Positions 1 to 11,700 of a DNA stretch of 64,000 bases are shown in pieces (within the stretch, counting starts at the first letter, position 1; each line of letters opens with the position of its first letter). Below the pieces are notes generated by a model. That model made no database searches. It had not been told where the DNA came from and saw only the letters and a list, made by a program, of their open reading frames with translations. The position numbers were made by a program, and so were the translations under genes. The stretch is from Sphingobacteriaceae bacterium (lineage in GTDB: Bacteria > Bacteroidota > Bacteroidia > B-17B0 > Aurantibacillaceae): the NCBI GenBank assembly GCA_016709575.1, contig JADJMM010000006.1, positions 62,001 through 126,000 on the forward strand, in the 5' to 3' direction.

Positions 1-1
1 A

Positions 2-819
2 AGTAAGTACCTTAAAAAAATGGCTTCCGGTCAGTGGATTTCTGCCAATGCTATTACTGAATATAATTCCGGTTCTGATGTTTACAATATGTCGTCGATT
101 GCAGTAAAAAAAGGCAACAGCTATATTATTAATGGCGAAAAAAGATACATAACCAACTCACCGGTTGCGGATGTTTTGGTAGTTTATGCTTTAACCGATA
201 AAACAAAAGGTTTTTTTGGAGGTGTTTCTTGTTTCATTGTTAAAACTGATGCAAAAGAAATTAAAATAAGCAAGGTTAAAGATAAAATGGGCTTACGTAC
301 TGCTCAAATGGGCGATATTAAATTCAATAATTTTGAAATTGATGAAGATTGCATGATTGGGAAGCCGGGTTCGGGTGGACAAATTTTTAATAATAGTATG
401 ATTTGGGAAAGAGTAGTGGTGAGTGCTTTTTTGGTTGGACAATTAGACAGAGTTTTAGATAAAGCTGTTTTATTCACTAAAAAACGCAAGCTAAACAATA
501 AAAACTTATTTGAATTTCAAAACATACAACATAAAATTGCTGACATCAAAACCATTTTTAAATGCCGGAAAAATTTAGTGTATGATGCGGCTTATGCCAT
601 TGATACTAAACCTAAAAACGCTTTAACACGCGCTTCAATTGCAAAACTTTTGTTTCTGAACATGTGGTGAATGCTATTAAGCAATTGCAGGAAATTTATG
701 GTGCTTATGGTTATTTAATTGAAACTGGCATTGAGCGTGAGTATAGGGATAGTTTTGCTTCATTGTTGTACTCCGGAACATCGGCCATTCAGCGTAATAT
801 TATTTCGGCAGACGTGTAA
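2..819 (+). CDS. Acyl-CoA dehydrogenase family protein, 5'-truncated
   Basis: The gene runs off the left edge; the frame is open from base 2, so the Met at 20 is internal. It would oxidise an acyl thioester with FAD. Family landmarks seen are the flavin-region segment SANAITEYNSGSD, the KMGLRTAQMGD segment, ERVVVSAFLVGQ and the C-terminal YGAYGYLIETGIEREYRD helix. A single-base loss near 653 (TTT where TTTT is needed) breaks the frame; reading resumes as SEHVVNAIKQ and ends at 819. The usual catalytic Glu in the YEGTSxIQR signature is Ser here (LYSGTSAIQRN), and the alternative isovaleryl-CoA-type Glu position also seems not to be Glu. The family is clear; substrate and even activity are not. 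Confidence 0.85.
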
Positions 820-824
820 ATTTA

Positions 825-832
825 TATCTTTG
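825..832 (+). promoter_or_regulatory. Candidate Bacteroidota -7 promoter element (TATCTTTG)
   Basis: TATCTTTG fits the Bacteroidota -7 consensus TANNTTTG and lies 17 nt before the ATG at 850. A weak -33-like TTTCG lies about 18 nt upstream. It would drive the TMTC-like gene with a very short leader. Confidence 0.4.
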
Positions 833-849
833 TTTCCTTCTGAAATTTT

Positions 850-2767
850 ATGGCACTTAAAAAAATATTCAATAAAAATAATTACGGGTTAATTCTTGTT
901 CTAATTGCTTTTCTATTATACGGAAACACCTTAACCAATGGTTATGCTTTAGATGATGAATTTGTAACTGGCCCTGATAATATTACTTCTAAAGGAATAA
1001 AATCAATTCCACGCATTTTCAGAACATATCACGTAAATGATGAAAGCGGGAATAATTATGAATACCGACCAATTGTAAAAGTGTCTTTTGCATTACAACA
1101 TCAGTTTTTTGGAGAAAATTTGGTCGTTAGTCATTTGGTAAATATTCTATTATACGCAGCATGTTTATTGTTATTGCTAAAGCTTTTTAATTTGTTGTTT
1201 AAAGATTATCCGCCTTTTGTTTTGTTTTTTGCAGTAGTGATATTTGCCATATTGCCCATTCATGCCGAAGTGGTTGCCAGTTTAAAAAACAGGGATATAT
1301 TATTGTGTTTCATTTTTTCAGTTTTGGGTTTTATAAGTATAACCAAGTTTACTGAAAGTATGAATTGGTTATATGTTTTAGCAACACTTTTTTATTTTGG
1401 TTTAGCGTTCTTAAGTAAGTTTGATGTTATTCCATTCGTTATAATTGTGCCTTTGGTGCTTTATAAATTGGGGAAATTAAATGTGAAGTTTATTGTATTA
1501 TCGGTTGTATTAATTTTCGTTTCTTATTATTCTTATAAAGTAACAAAACACTTTTTAATAGATAGGTCCGTATCACAAGTTCGCACATTTAATTATTTTG
1601 AGAGCCCGTTATTTTTCGAAAAAACACTTTCTTTAAAATTATCAGCAGCTTTAAACTCATTAGGTTTTTACGTTAAAATGTTGATTTTCCCAAGTAAAAT
1701 TGCTTGCTATTACGGTTATAATACAGTGGCAGTGTATTCCTTTACTTCTATGTTTGCTTTACTTGGATTGGGTGGTTTTGGCGCAATGGCTTATGTGTTT
1801 TTTTACACGGTTTAAAAAGGCAGATTTGCTTTGGTATGGTGTTGCTTTTTTTGGTTTTTCATTATCTATGTATTTAAATTTATTAATTCCTGCACCCGGA
1901 ATTGTAGCGGATAGGTTTGCTTTTTTTGCTTCAATTGGTTTCAGTTTAATTGCCGTTTACTTTTTGTTCTATTATAAAGCTGTTCCTAAAAAAACAATTA
2001 CGTATTTCGATCTTAAGCCTTATCAAAAGGCAGTTCCTGCTCTAATTTTTGTTTTGTTTGCTTATACCATTGTAGTTAGAAATAAAGAATGGAAAAGTAA
2101 AACAGTGTTGTTTGAAACTGATGTAAAAAAATATCCTGAATCAGTTAAACTTTCACTCTTAACAACTAGTCAGTTAATTATTAATATTAGCGATCCGAAG
2201 AAAGCACAATTGATAAAAGATGAAGATAAAGTTCGGAAAATAAGAGAGGCGGAATTATTATTAAAAAAAGCAATTCAAACGGATTCGGGTTGTGGCGGCT
2301 GTTATAATAATTTGTCGTTTATGTATCTTACTTTCGAGCGGAATCCAGTTGAAGCATTACCATATCTTAAATTAGCTTACAAACGCGATACAACTAAGAA
2401 GGAAGTGATTTGTAATTTGGGAATAGCGTATTTTAGGTTAGGCGATGTGTTAACTGCTGAGAAGTATTTGTTGTTGGCAATTAAACACGACAAGAAAAAG
2501 GATTTTACGGTGCCTTATGAGGTATTACAAGATTTATATACTCGAACTAATCCAAATATTGGGATAAACTTTTTCCGAATGAAACTGAAGGAAAATCCGA
2601 ATTCGGAGTTATTTCATGTTTTATTAGGAAAGACTTATTTTGAGACAAAAGACACTTTGAATAGTATAAAATCTTATAAGGAAGCTCTTAAGATTAATCC
2701 GGCAAACCAAAGCGTGTCGGATTTCGTTACTAATCTTGAAGTAAAGTACTACAAAACCCGTTGGTAG
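850..2767 (+). CDS. TMTC-like multi-pass membrane protein with C-terminal TPRs (frameshifted)
   Basis: A polytopic membrane protein of about 638 residues. The N-terminal half has many hydrophobic helices and the features of TMTC-type (GT-C fold) glycosyltransferases: an acidic pair after the first helix (ALDDEF, D35-D36), then YRPIVKVSFALQHQFFG and a loop ILPIHAEVVASLKNRD. The C-terminal third carries TPR-like motifs, for example YNNLSFMYLTFERNPVEA and LGKTYFETKDTLNSIKSY. One indel in the seven-T run at 1798-1804 splits the gene; reading continues as TRFKKADLLWYGV. By family analogy it may transfer sugar from a lipid donor to exported protein, but no substrate can be read from context. It stands alone between its own promoter and the adhesin region. 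Confidence 0.75.
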
Positions 2768-2887
2768 GTACTTAAAACAATTTAGGAGATTTTTGATTTA
2801 ATCAACTGATAATCAGATTGTAAATAGTTTATTCATTCGACGAGTTCTAGGCGTTTTTTATTATCTTAGTCGAAATTTATTCAAACC

Positions 2888-3241
2888 ATGAAAAAACTAT
2901 TCTTTTTTTCTATTGCTTATTGTTTTGTACAGATTGCGTTTGGTCAGGATGTGCAAGTTCATAGTAAAGCTGATGTTTCAAATGACCCAAAATTTATCGA
3001 GTTCAAAAAAAGACATGATGATATTACCATGCAACGTCAGGGGCTTTCACAACCTTCTTCTTATTATGGTTATGATGACAAGCTTAAAGCTATCTTTATT
3101 GAAGGGGTTATTTCTTCTCAAACACCAAAATCAGAGAGTTTTACTTCGAAAAAAGAGTATTTGGCAGTTTTAAATGACTGGTTATCTAAGAATAAACATT
3201 TATTGAAGCCTGAAAATAAAAATTCTTTAATCACAGAATAA
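2888..3241 (+). CDS. Small secreted protein of unknown function
   Basis: 117 residues with a typical signal peptide (MKKLFFFSIAYCFVQIAFG, cleavage likely before QDVQV). The mature part is hydrophilic, about 97 residues, and has no motif I recognise. It ends 8 bp before the giant adhesin gene at 3250, so the two are very probably co-transcribed. A role as an accessory factor, or simply a co-expressed exported protein, is inference from position only. No frameshift is seen. Confidence 0.7.
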   Translation: MKKLFFFSIAYCFVQIAFGQDVQVHSKADVSNDPKFIEFKKRHDDITMQRQGLSQPSSYYGYDDKLKAIFIEGVISSQTPKSESFTSKKEYLAVLNDWLSKNKHLLKPENKNSLITE

Positions 3242-3249
3242 GTTATAAT

Positions 3250-6200
3250 ATGAAAAAAATTTATAAATTCATTTTACTTTTAACCCTGATTTTTTCAGTA
3301 AAAAACGTAAACTCTCAAATGGGTTGTTTGCAGCCCCCATCTTTATCCTTAGGTGTATTTGATGGATCAACAGGCGCCGCAATGTCTTCAACCATTCCTT
3401 GTACTTATGCTAATCTTGTTAACATTTATCCAAATCCTTTTGCGGTAGGTAATAATGCTACTTCACCTTGTATGAGGATAATTATTGGTTTAACAAATCC
3501 AAACGCGGCGACAAATAACTCAATTGCAATTGGTCAAGGAACAAATACAAACATTTATAACATGTGTCCTGTAGCTTGTAATACAATTATTCCAAGCTCA
3601 AGCTCTTACACCATGTCTCTTTTCTTTTTAGATCCTTCACAAAGTCATGGCTATAACCTGTGTAATACTAATATTGCAGCGAACATGAATTATACAGTTA
3701 CAAGTTGTTACAATAATGTTCCAATTACTAGTGGAGTTTGGAATAATAGTGTAGCGGGCGGTTGTCAAACTATTACTATTCCGGCTAATACTCCAATCGG
3801 TTCAGTTGGCTATACAGTTTCTCCCGCAGTTGTTTCTACAGCTTCATTTAATGCAAATCAAGGTGATTTATATCTTGATACTTATCAAATGGCTCAAGGG
3901 ATTTACACCATAACATATTCATTTAATAGTCAAAATGGTTGTACTGCAACAACAACGAAAACAATTTCAATTACTAATCCTTATGTTTCAACATGGACTG
4001 CCGTTGGTCCGCTTTGTGCAAATGGTGTTTGCGTTAATTTACCGCCTCAAATAACTGGAACTGCTGGCGGAACTTTTACAGCTCCTGCAGGGTGTATCAA
4101 GTAATTCATTTTGTCCTTCATTGGTTGGGGCTGGTTCATGGCCGGTAACTTACACTGTTGGTATCACACCTCAATGCGGAAATAGTACAAATAATACTAT
4201 TACTGTAAATGCTGTTCCTATTGCTAATGCAGGTTCAACACAATCCTTAACATGTTCAAATACTACAACTATTCTTTCAGGGTCAGGTGGTGGAACCTAT
4301 AGTTGGACAGGACCTTCTATTGTTTCCGGAAATACTTCTGCTAACCCAGTTGTAAGTGGTGCAGGAATTTATTCTTTAACTATTAATTCCAGCGGTTGTA
4401 CTTCTGCTACTAGCACTGTAGCGGTTGGATTTAATACAGTTGCGCCGGTTCCTACTGCAGGAACGTCAGCTTCTGTAACTTGTACGAATAGTGTTATTAA
4501 CTTAACATCGAATCCGGCTAGTATGAATTATACTTGGACTGCGCCAGGAGGTAGTTCAATTACAGGAGGAGTAAATAATCAAAATACAACAGGTTCCGGT
4601 CCGGGAACTTATACTGTTAGGGTAGTGGACCCATCTAATGGATGTTTTTCTACTGCAACAATCGCAGCTCAAATTAATACAGTTGCGCCTGTTACTTCTG
4701 CAGGAACATCGGGTTCTGTAACATGTAATAATACTTCAATAAACTTAACTAATACACTTACAGGTGCTTCTTATACTTGGACAGCTCCGGGTGGAAGTTC
4801 AATTACAGGTGGTGCAAATGTTCAAAATACTACCGGTTCAGGTGCAGGTACCTATACTGTAAAAGTTCAGAGTGCCGTTAATGGTTGTACCGCACAAGCT
4901 ACAGTTGCAGCTTTAATAAATACTGTTGTACCGGTTCCAAGCGCAAGCACTTCCAGTTCTGTTACTTGTTCAAGTTCTGCAATCAGTTTCACAGCTTTAC
5001 CAGCTTCTGGCGTAACTTATACTTGGACAGCACCTGCCGGAGGTTCAATTACCGGTGGTGTAAATGCTCAAATAACTACAGGATCTGGTCCAGGTACTTA
5101 TACGGTACGAGTGACAGATGCTGTGAATGGATGTACTGCTCAAGCCGTTGTTGTTGCTAATATTAATACAGTAGCTCCTGTTGGTGTAACTGCAAACGCG
5201 ACAAGTTCTATTACTTGTACAAGTAACACACTTAATTTAAATGGTGCTCCTGGTTCGGGTGGAACTTATACTTGGGTTGCTCCTTCAGGAAGTTCAATTA
5301 CAGGTGGGGTAAATAGTCAAAATGCTACCGGGTCAGGACCTGGAACATATACTTTAATTTTCCAAAGTTCAGTTAACGGATGTACTGCTCAAGCTACTGC
5401 AGCAGCACTATTTAATACCGTAGCACCTGTAGGTGTTACTGCTTCAGCAACAAGTTCTATCACTTGTGCTAGTCAAACATTTAGTTTAAGCGGCGCACCT
5501 TCAAGTGGGGGTACATATACATGGACAGCACCAGCAGGAAGTTCAATTACAGGTGGTGTAAATAATGGAAATACTACTGGATCTGGTCCAGGTACATATA
5601 CAGTTATTTTCCAAAGTTCAGTTAACGGATGTACTGCACAGGCTACAGCTTCAGCACCATTTAATACTGTAGTTCCAACAGGTATTTCTGCTATATCTTC
5701 AGGAACTGTAACTTGTGCTTCATCAGCAGTGAACTTAGGTGTAACACCAACAGGTTTAACTTATTCTTGGACTGCACCCGCAGGTTCTTCAATAACATCA
5801 GGGGGAACCTCTTCTAGTGCGACCGGTTCTGGTGGAGGAACTTATAGTGTTGTTGTAACCGGAACTAACGGCTGTTCAGCACCGGCGGCTATAGTTGTTG
5901 CAAATACAAATACAACAGCTCCAACTCAAACAGCAATAGCATCTCAATCTTTAACATGTTCTACTTCTTCACTTAATATTTTAGGTAATCCAAGTTCAGG
6001 TGTTTTATATTCTTGGTTAGGAACCGGAATTGTTGGGCCTGCAAATACACAATCAGTTAACGTTGTTTTATCGGGTAACTATACTTTAGTTGTTACAAGT
6101 ACGGCAAATAGCTGTACAAGTTCTGCTGTTGCCGCGATTGGTACAAATACAACTTCTCCAAGTGCCTTAGGAAGTGGTTCTGTAAATATCACTTGTGCAA

Positions 6201-8625
6201 CCCCATCTGTTACTTTAATTGGAAGTGCGAATCCAAGTTCATGTACTGTAGTTTGGACCGGTGGAGTTTGTGCCGGTGCAACTTCTTATACTGCTACAGC
6301 TTGTTCAGCGGGAACTTATTCAATGACCGTTACAAATCCTGCTAATGGTTGTTCAAGTACTCCTGCAACGTTTACTGTTGTGCCTGATGCCGCAAGTCCA
6401 ACTGCAACACTTGCTAATACAGCTACTATTACTTGTTTAAACACTTCAGCTCAGGTATAGCTACCCCTACAACCACAGCACCTGTGACCTACACGTGGAG
6501 CGGTCCTGGTATTGTGTCGGGTTCAAATACATCAACTATTACAGTTAATCAAGGAGGGGTTTATACTTTAACTTTAACAAATATTTTAAACAGTTGTACT
6601 TCTATTATTACAAATAGTGTTACAAATGATAACGCTCCTGTAACCCCAACAACTGCAGCATCAAGCACTATCACTTGTAATACAACTACTGTTAATATGA
6701 CAGCTACTGTAGGCGCAGGAACTTATACTTATAATTGGTCAGGACCAGGAATTGTTGGAACAAATACATTGTCAAGTGCAACTTCAAGTTTAGGCGGTAC
6801 ATATACAGTTATAGTTACTAATACAACAAACGGTTGTGTTGGTACTGAAACATTAACGGTTAATTCAAGTACAACAGTTCCAACTGGCGTTGCAATTAAT
6901 CCGCCAACATTTACTTTATCATGTTCTACACCAACTACTGCTTTAACTGCAACCGCAGTAGGAGCATCAACGTATTCATGGATTGCACCTGCTACCGGTG
7001 CTATCATCAGTGGCGGTACTTCTGCAACAGCAGGTATTAATGGCCCCGGTAATTATAGTGTTGTTGTTACAGGAACTAACGGTTGTTCAGCAGCGGCAGC
7101 GATATCTGCGGTATCACCTAACACGTTAGCGCCTACATTTGTTTTAAGTAACTCAAGCCCTAGTATTACATGTTTAACTGCAAGTCCAACGGTTAGTATT
7201 AATGTTACATCTACGGTTGGTATTGGTTCTTATTCTTGGAGTCCTTCTTCAGGTATCTCCGGTTCTGCTACAGGAAGTGTTGTTACATTTACTACCGCAG
7301 GTACTTATACGGGAGTAATCACTGCAACTAATGGTTGTCAATCAAATGCCATTGTAACTGTTGCTAGTGCAACTAACTCTCCAACTTTTGTGGCAGGAAC
7401 CGCTACAGCTAGTCCTTTAAGTTGTTCTAATCCTACAACAATTATTTCTCCGGTTTATACACCAACAACTGATATCACTTTTGTTTGGAGTGGTCCTGGA
7501 ATTGTAGGAAGTACTATAGGAAGTAGTGTTGCAGTTAATCAGAACGGAACTTACAGTGTAATTGTTACAAACACAGTTACAGGTTGTTCTTCAAATTCAT
7601 TAACAGTTGTAGTGGTTGGTACAACTATTCCGCCATTATTAAATGTCAGTTCAACTTCATCAGTTGGATTAGGATGTTCTCCTACAAACAGCACAAATAT
7701 TTTAACTGCTAACGCAACACCTACAAACGTTTCATATAATTGGAATACATCAGCAACAACACCAACTATATTGGTAACTACAGCCGGTGTTTATACTGTA
7801 ATTATTACTGATCCTGCAACAAGCTGTACTACTTCGGTTACTTATACAGTTGACAATAACACGACAGTACCAACTGCAACTTCAGTTGCAACTTCAGTTA
7901 TACCTTGTGGCGCTTCAACAGCAACTTTAAATGGTGGTTCTCCTGATCCGGGTGTTATTTTTTCTTGGACTGGTCCTAGTATTATTTCTGGTTCTAATAC
8001 ATCTACACCGGTTGATGATCAGCCAGGAACTTATATTTTAACTGTTACAAACCCAACTACAGGTTGTACATCAACAAGTACTGTTACCCTAATTAACGGT
8101 GTTCCTACAGCTTCATTCACGCCTGATGTAACAACAGGTTTTGCTCCTCAAGTTGTAAACTTCACAAACTTAAGTTCGCCAAGTGCAACAGTGTTTACAT
8201 GGACATTTGGTGATGGAAATAGTTCATCAACAACATCACCTTCTAACACTTATAGTGTAGCGGGTTCTTATACTGTTATGATGATTGGATCAAGTGGTTT
8301 ATGTTCAGATACAGCTTATGCCTTTATAACTATTGAAGATGGATTTAGTATTGAAATACCAAACGTATTTACACCAAATGATGACAATGTGAATGATGTA
8401 TTCACCATTAAATCTACAGGTGTAAAGGAAATTCAATTACAAGTATTTAACCGTTGGGGCCAATTAATGTATGATTTCACAGGCGCTAAAGCTGCTTGGG
8501 ATGGTATTACAAGTAATGGAGAGAAGGCAACTGATGGTACTTATTTCTATTTTGTTATAGCAACCGGCTTTGATTCTACAAAAGAACCGGTTAAGAAAAA
8601 TGGTTCTTTAGGGCTTTATAGGTAG
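3250..8625 (+). CDS. Giant Ig-like repeat adhesin with PKD domain and T9SS type B sorting tail (copy A, frameshifted)
   Basis: About 1790 residues. Order: signal peptide (MKKIYKFILLLTLIFSVKNVNSQ); a Cys-containing N-terminal region of about 280 residues; about 16 Ig-like repeats of about 80 residues, each with a Cys near its start (SxTC) and one near its end (NGC); a PKD domain (FTWTFGDGNSSS); and the gliding-motility C-terminal domain (IPNVFTPNDDNVNDVF, VFNRWGQLMYD, WDG, GTYFYFV), which is a T9SS type B signal. Two indels break it: GGG for GG near 4092 and a missing base near 6457. Homology to copy B reads straight through both. The likely role is a surface-exposed or released adhesin or gliding-type filament. 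No porP/sprF partner lies next to it. A strong terminator follows. Confidence 0.88.
4220..8110 (+). repeat. Coding tandem repeats, about 240 bp unit, about 16 imperfect copies
   Basis: Each unit encodes about 80 residues with the pattern SxTC...YTWTAPGGSSITGG...TGSGPGTYTV...NGC. Units 2-6 are very alike at protein level (GGSSITGG and TGSGPGTYTV recur), while units 8-16 are diverged. Unit 9 carries an insert with extra cysteines (PSSCTVVWTGGVCAG). Confidence 0.85.
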
Positions 8626-8645
8626 TTAATTGACAATATATTAAC

Positions 8646-8676
8646 AAAAGGCGGGAATTATCCCGCCTTTTTGTTT
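8646..8676 (+). terminator. Rho-independent terminator after adhesin A
   Basis: Perfect 11-bp stem AAAAGGCGGGA / TCCCGCCTTTT with a 4-nt loop (ATTA), followed by a T-rich tract. Confidence 0.9.
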
Positions 8677-8711
8677 TTGGTACAATTTTTGTTAATTTTA
8701 GGGTACCAAAA
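8675..8711. repeat. Inverted repeat TTTTGGTAC...GTACCAAAA upstream of adhesin B
   Basis: Perfect 9-bp arms at 8675-8683 and 8703-8711 with a 19-nt spacer, ending 9 nt before the ATG at 8721. It could be an operator or a leader hairpin. The left arm overlaps the terminator tail, so chance cannot be excluded. Confidence 0.4.
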
Positions 8712-8720
8712 CCTACACAA

Positions 8721-11700
8721 ATGTCAATTCAATTAAACTTGTTTAAATCTTTTAAAATCAATTATTTAGGCTTATTTTTTTTAAGCTCGTCTTTAGTTGG
8801 GCAAAATATTGGTTCTGATGGAATGAAAAGTTACCAAATGCAGGTAACGAAAGGTAATCTGGAATCTTTTTCTAAAACAGAAAAACACGAGAAAGATTAC
8901 GCAATGTATAATGCTGGAAAAACAAATCACCCTGAATTTGGCGCACTTCCTTTTAATGCTGCTTACAATGGTTTTGTTGAAGTTTTAAGTAAACGGGAGG
9001 TGGATCAGCGTCTTTTTGTGAATCCAAAAGCGCCTACAGAAATTAAAATTCAGAAATCACTAACTGCTCTTCACTACAAAGTTAATGGTGAGTGGGTAAC
9101 TGTTGATCATCGTTTGGCTGATAAAGGAAATGGTATATATGAAGCAAGTAATCAATTTGATCCAGTAGGGATTAATACTGTTGTGAAAAAATCTTATATC
9201 AAAACTCCGGCTGGACAAATTGATTTTAATAATTGGAAATTATTCGGTTCAGATGAAAGTGGAGTAGAGGAATTAATAGCTTTAGCAAATTGGAGTGATT
9301 ATACTGCTGGTGATGATGGTATGTATATTAAAAATATTTTTCCGGGAATTGACGCCCAGATGACGGTTAATCGTGGTTCAGTAAAAACGAATTTCATTAT
9401 AAAGAGCATACAAAATCCAAATTATAAGAATTTAGTTTTTAAAGATGATTTTACAATGCCTCTTGGTTCTGTCTTTAAATTCCAAAATGGCAATTCTACA
9501 GGTATTTCTAAATCAGCAATTAACTTAGTAAATAACAGCGAAACAGTTCTTGAAATTGGTGAAGCGAATGCTTATCCTGAAAAAGGCACTAAGGAAGATA
9601 TGTCTCTAATGAGTTATTCTATCGCAGGAAATAAATTAAGCGTAATAGTTCCTGTTAATTGGATTCAAAGTCATATTGTAAAAGGTAATGTAATTATTGA
9701 CCCATTAGTATCAAGTTCTAATTCATTAGCACAAGCATCGATTACAGGCTCAATGTATAATGCCTCTTGTGGTTTTACAAACTCGTGTAATTATAATTTA
9801 TCAGTAAACACACCTGCTAATACAACTTTAACTAATGCCAGCTGGTCTTTTAATTATATTGCTAATGGGGCATGTTGGTTGCAAGATGGCGCTGTGAAAT
9901 ATACAACTGGCGCTTGTACAAGTCCAAGCAATACAGGTTTTATTGGTACTGTAATGCAGTTGGCGGCGGAACATGCACAGGTAATAATATTTCTATTTGG
10001 AATGATGTTCGTACCTGTATGCCTGCACCTTCTTGCGCTCCTGTTTCTGTTCCATTTACTATGCAGTTTTTTAGAACATGTTTTGGTGCCGCAGGATGTA
10101 GTGGTACTTGTATTGGTGCTAACAGTCCGTGGACAATGACATTAGATGGAAGAACTGTTGAATTTACAAATGCAGGTACACCTTTTTCAATGTCATCAGC
10201 CTCCGTTTGCGCCGGAAGTAATTTAACGGCTACTTCTAACGGTGTTCAATATGGAGTACCAGCTTATAGTATTAATTGGAGTTTTAGTCCAACAGGTATT
10301 CCTTCCGTTGGTACGGGTAATTCGCCCAGTATTAATTTTCCAACAGCTGGGGCCGTAACACTATATGCGATAGTTACAGATGCTTGCGGAGTTACAGCTA
10401 CAGGAAGTCAAAATATTAACGTGGTTGCAATTCCAACAGCTAACGCTGGTACAAATAGAAATCTAACTTGTATTCAAACTACAACAGTACTTAATGGAAC
10501 AGGTGGAGGAACTTATTCATGGAGTGGGCCGGGTACAATTACAACTCCTACAAGTCAGAACCCAACGGTCAATACCCCTGGTACATTCTCTTTAACGGTA
10601 AATGTGGCCGGATGTAACTCTCCGATATCAACTGTGGTTGTTACTCAAAATACAACTGCGCCTGTTACTTCAGCAGGAACAACAGGTTCAATAACATGTA
10701 GTAACTTAACGATTAACTTAACGAATACATTAACCGGCGCTACTTATACATGGACAGCACCTGGAGGAAGTTCAATAACTGGTGGTGTCAATAATCAAAA
10801 TACTACAGGCTCCGGAGCTGGGACATATACTGTAAGAGTAACTGATGCTGTTAATGGTTGTACAAATATTGCTACAGTTGCAGCTTTGGTAAATACAGTT
10901 GCACCTGTTACATCTGCTGGTACAACAGGCTCTATAACTTGTACAAATAGTGCAATAAATTTAACTTCTACATTAGCAGGAGCAAATTATACATGGACTG
11001 CCCCTGGAGGAAGTTCAATTACCGGTGGTGTGAACTCTCAAAACACTACAGGTTCTGGCCCTGGTACTTATACTGTAAGAGTTCAGGACGCAGTTAATGG
11101 TTGTACAACAACTGCAACGGTTGCGGCTTTAATAAATACAGTTAATCCAATTCCTACAGCAGGAACATCTGCATCTGTAACTTGTACAAATAGTGTTATA
11201 AATTTAACATCAACTCCTGCATCAGGCGTTAGCTATACATGGACTGCACCAGGCGGAAGTTCAATTACTGGTGGTGTAAATTCTCAAAATACCACTGGTT
11301 CAGGTCCTGGAACGTATACAGTAAGAGTTCAGGATGCAGTTAATGGTTGTACTAATATTGCAACTGTAGCTGCATTAGTAAATACAGTAGCTCCAACAAC
11401 GACTGCGGGAATAGCCGGATTGGTTACTTGCAGTTCACCAACAGTTTCTTTAACATCAGGACCAAGTGGTATGAGTTATACATGGACCGCTCCTGGTGGA
11501 AGTTCAATTACAGGTGGTGTTAATAGTCAAACTACGACCGGATCGGGTGCAGGAACTTATTCTGTTATTGTACAAAATCCGGTTAACGGATGTTCAACTT
11601 CAAGTGTTGTAAGTGCTTCAACAAATACAACACCACCAACACCAGCTATTACAGCACCTTCAACAATAACTTGTTCTAATCCAACAATTACTTTAACTAG

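Noticed and set aside
20..670. Acyl-CoA dehydrogenase starting at the Met at base 20
   Set aside because: The same frame is open to the window edge and encodes family sequence (KYLKKMASGQW), so this Met is internal.
4220..8110. CRISPR-like or satellite array
   Set aside because: The roughly 240-bp periodicity is imperfect and fully coding for Ig-like units; there are no short identical repeats with unique spacers.
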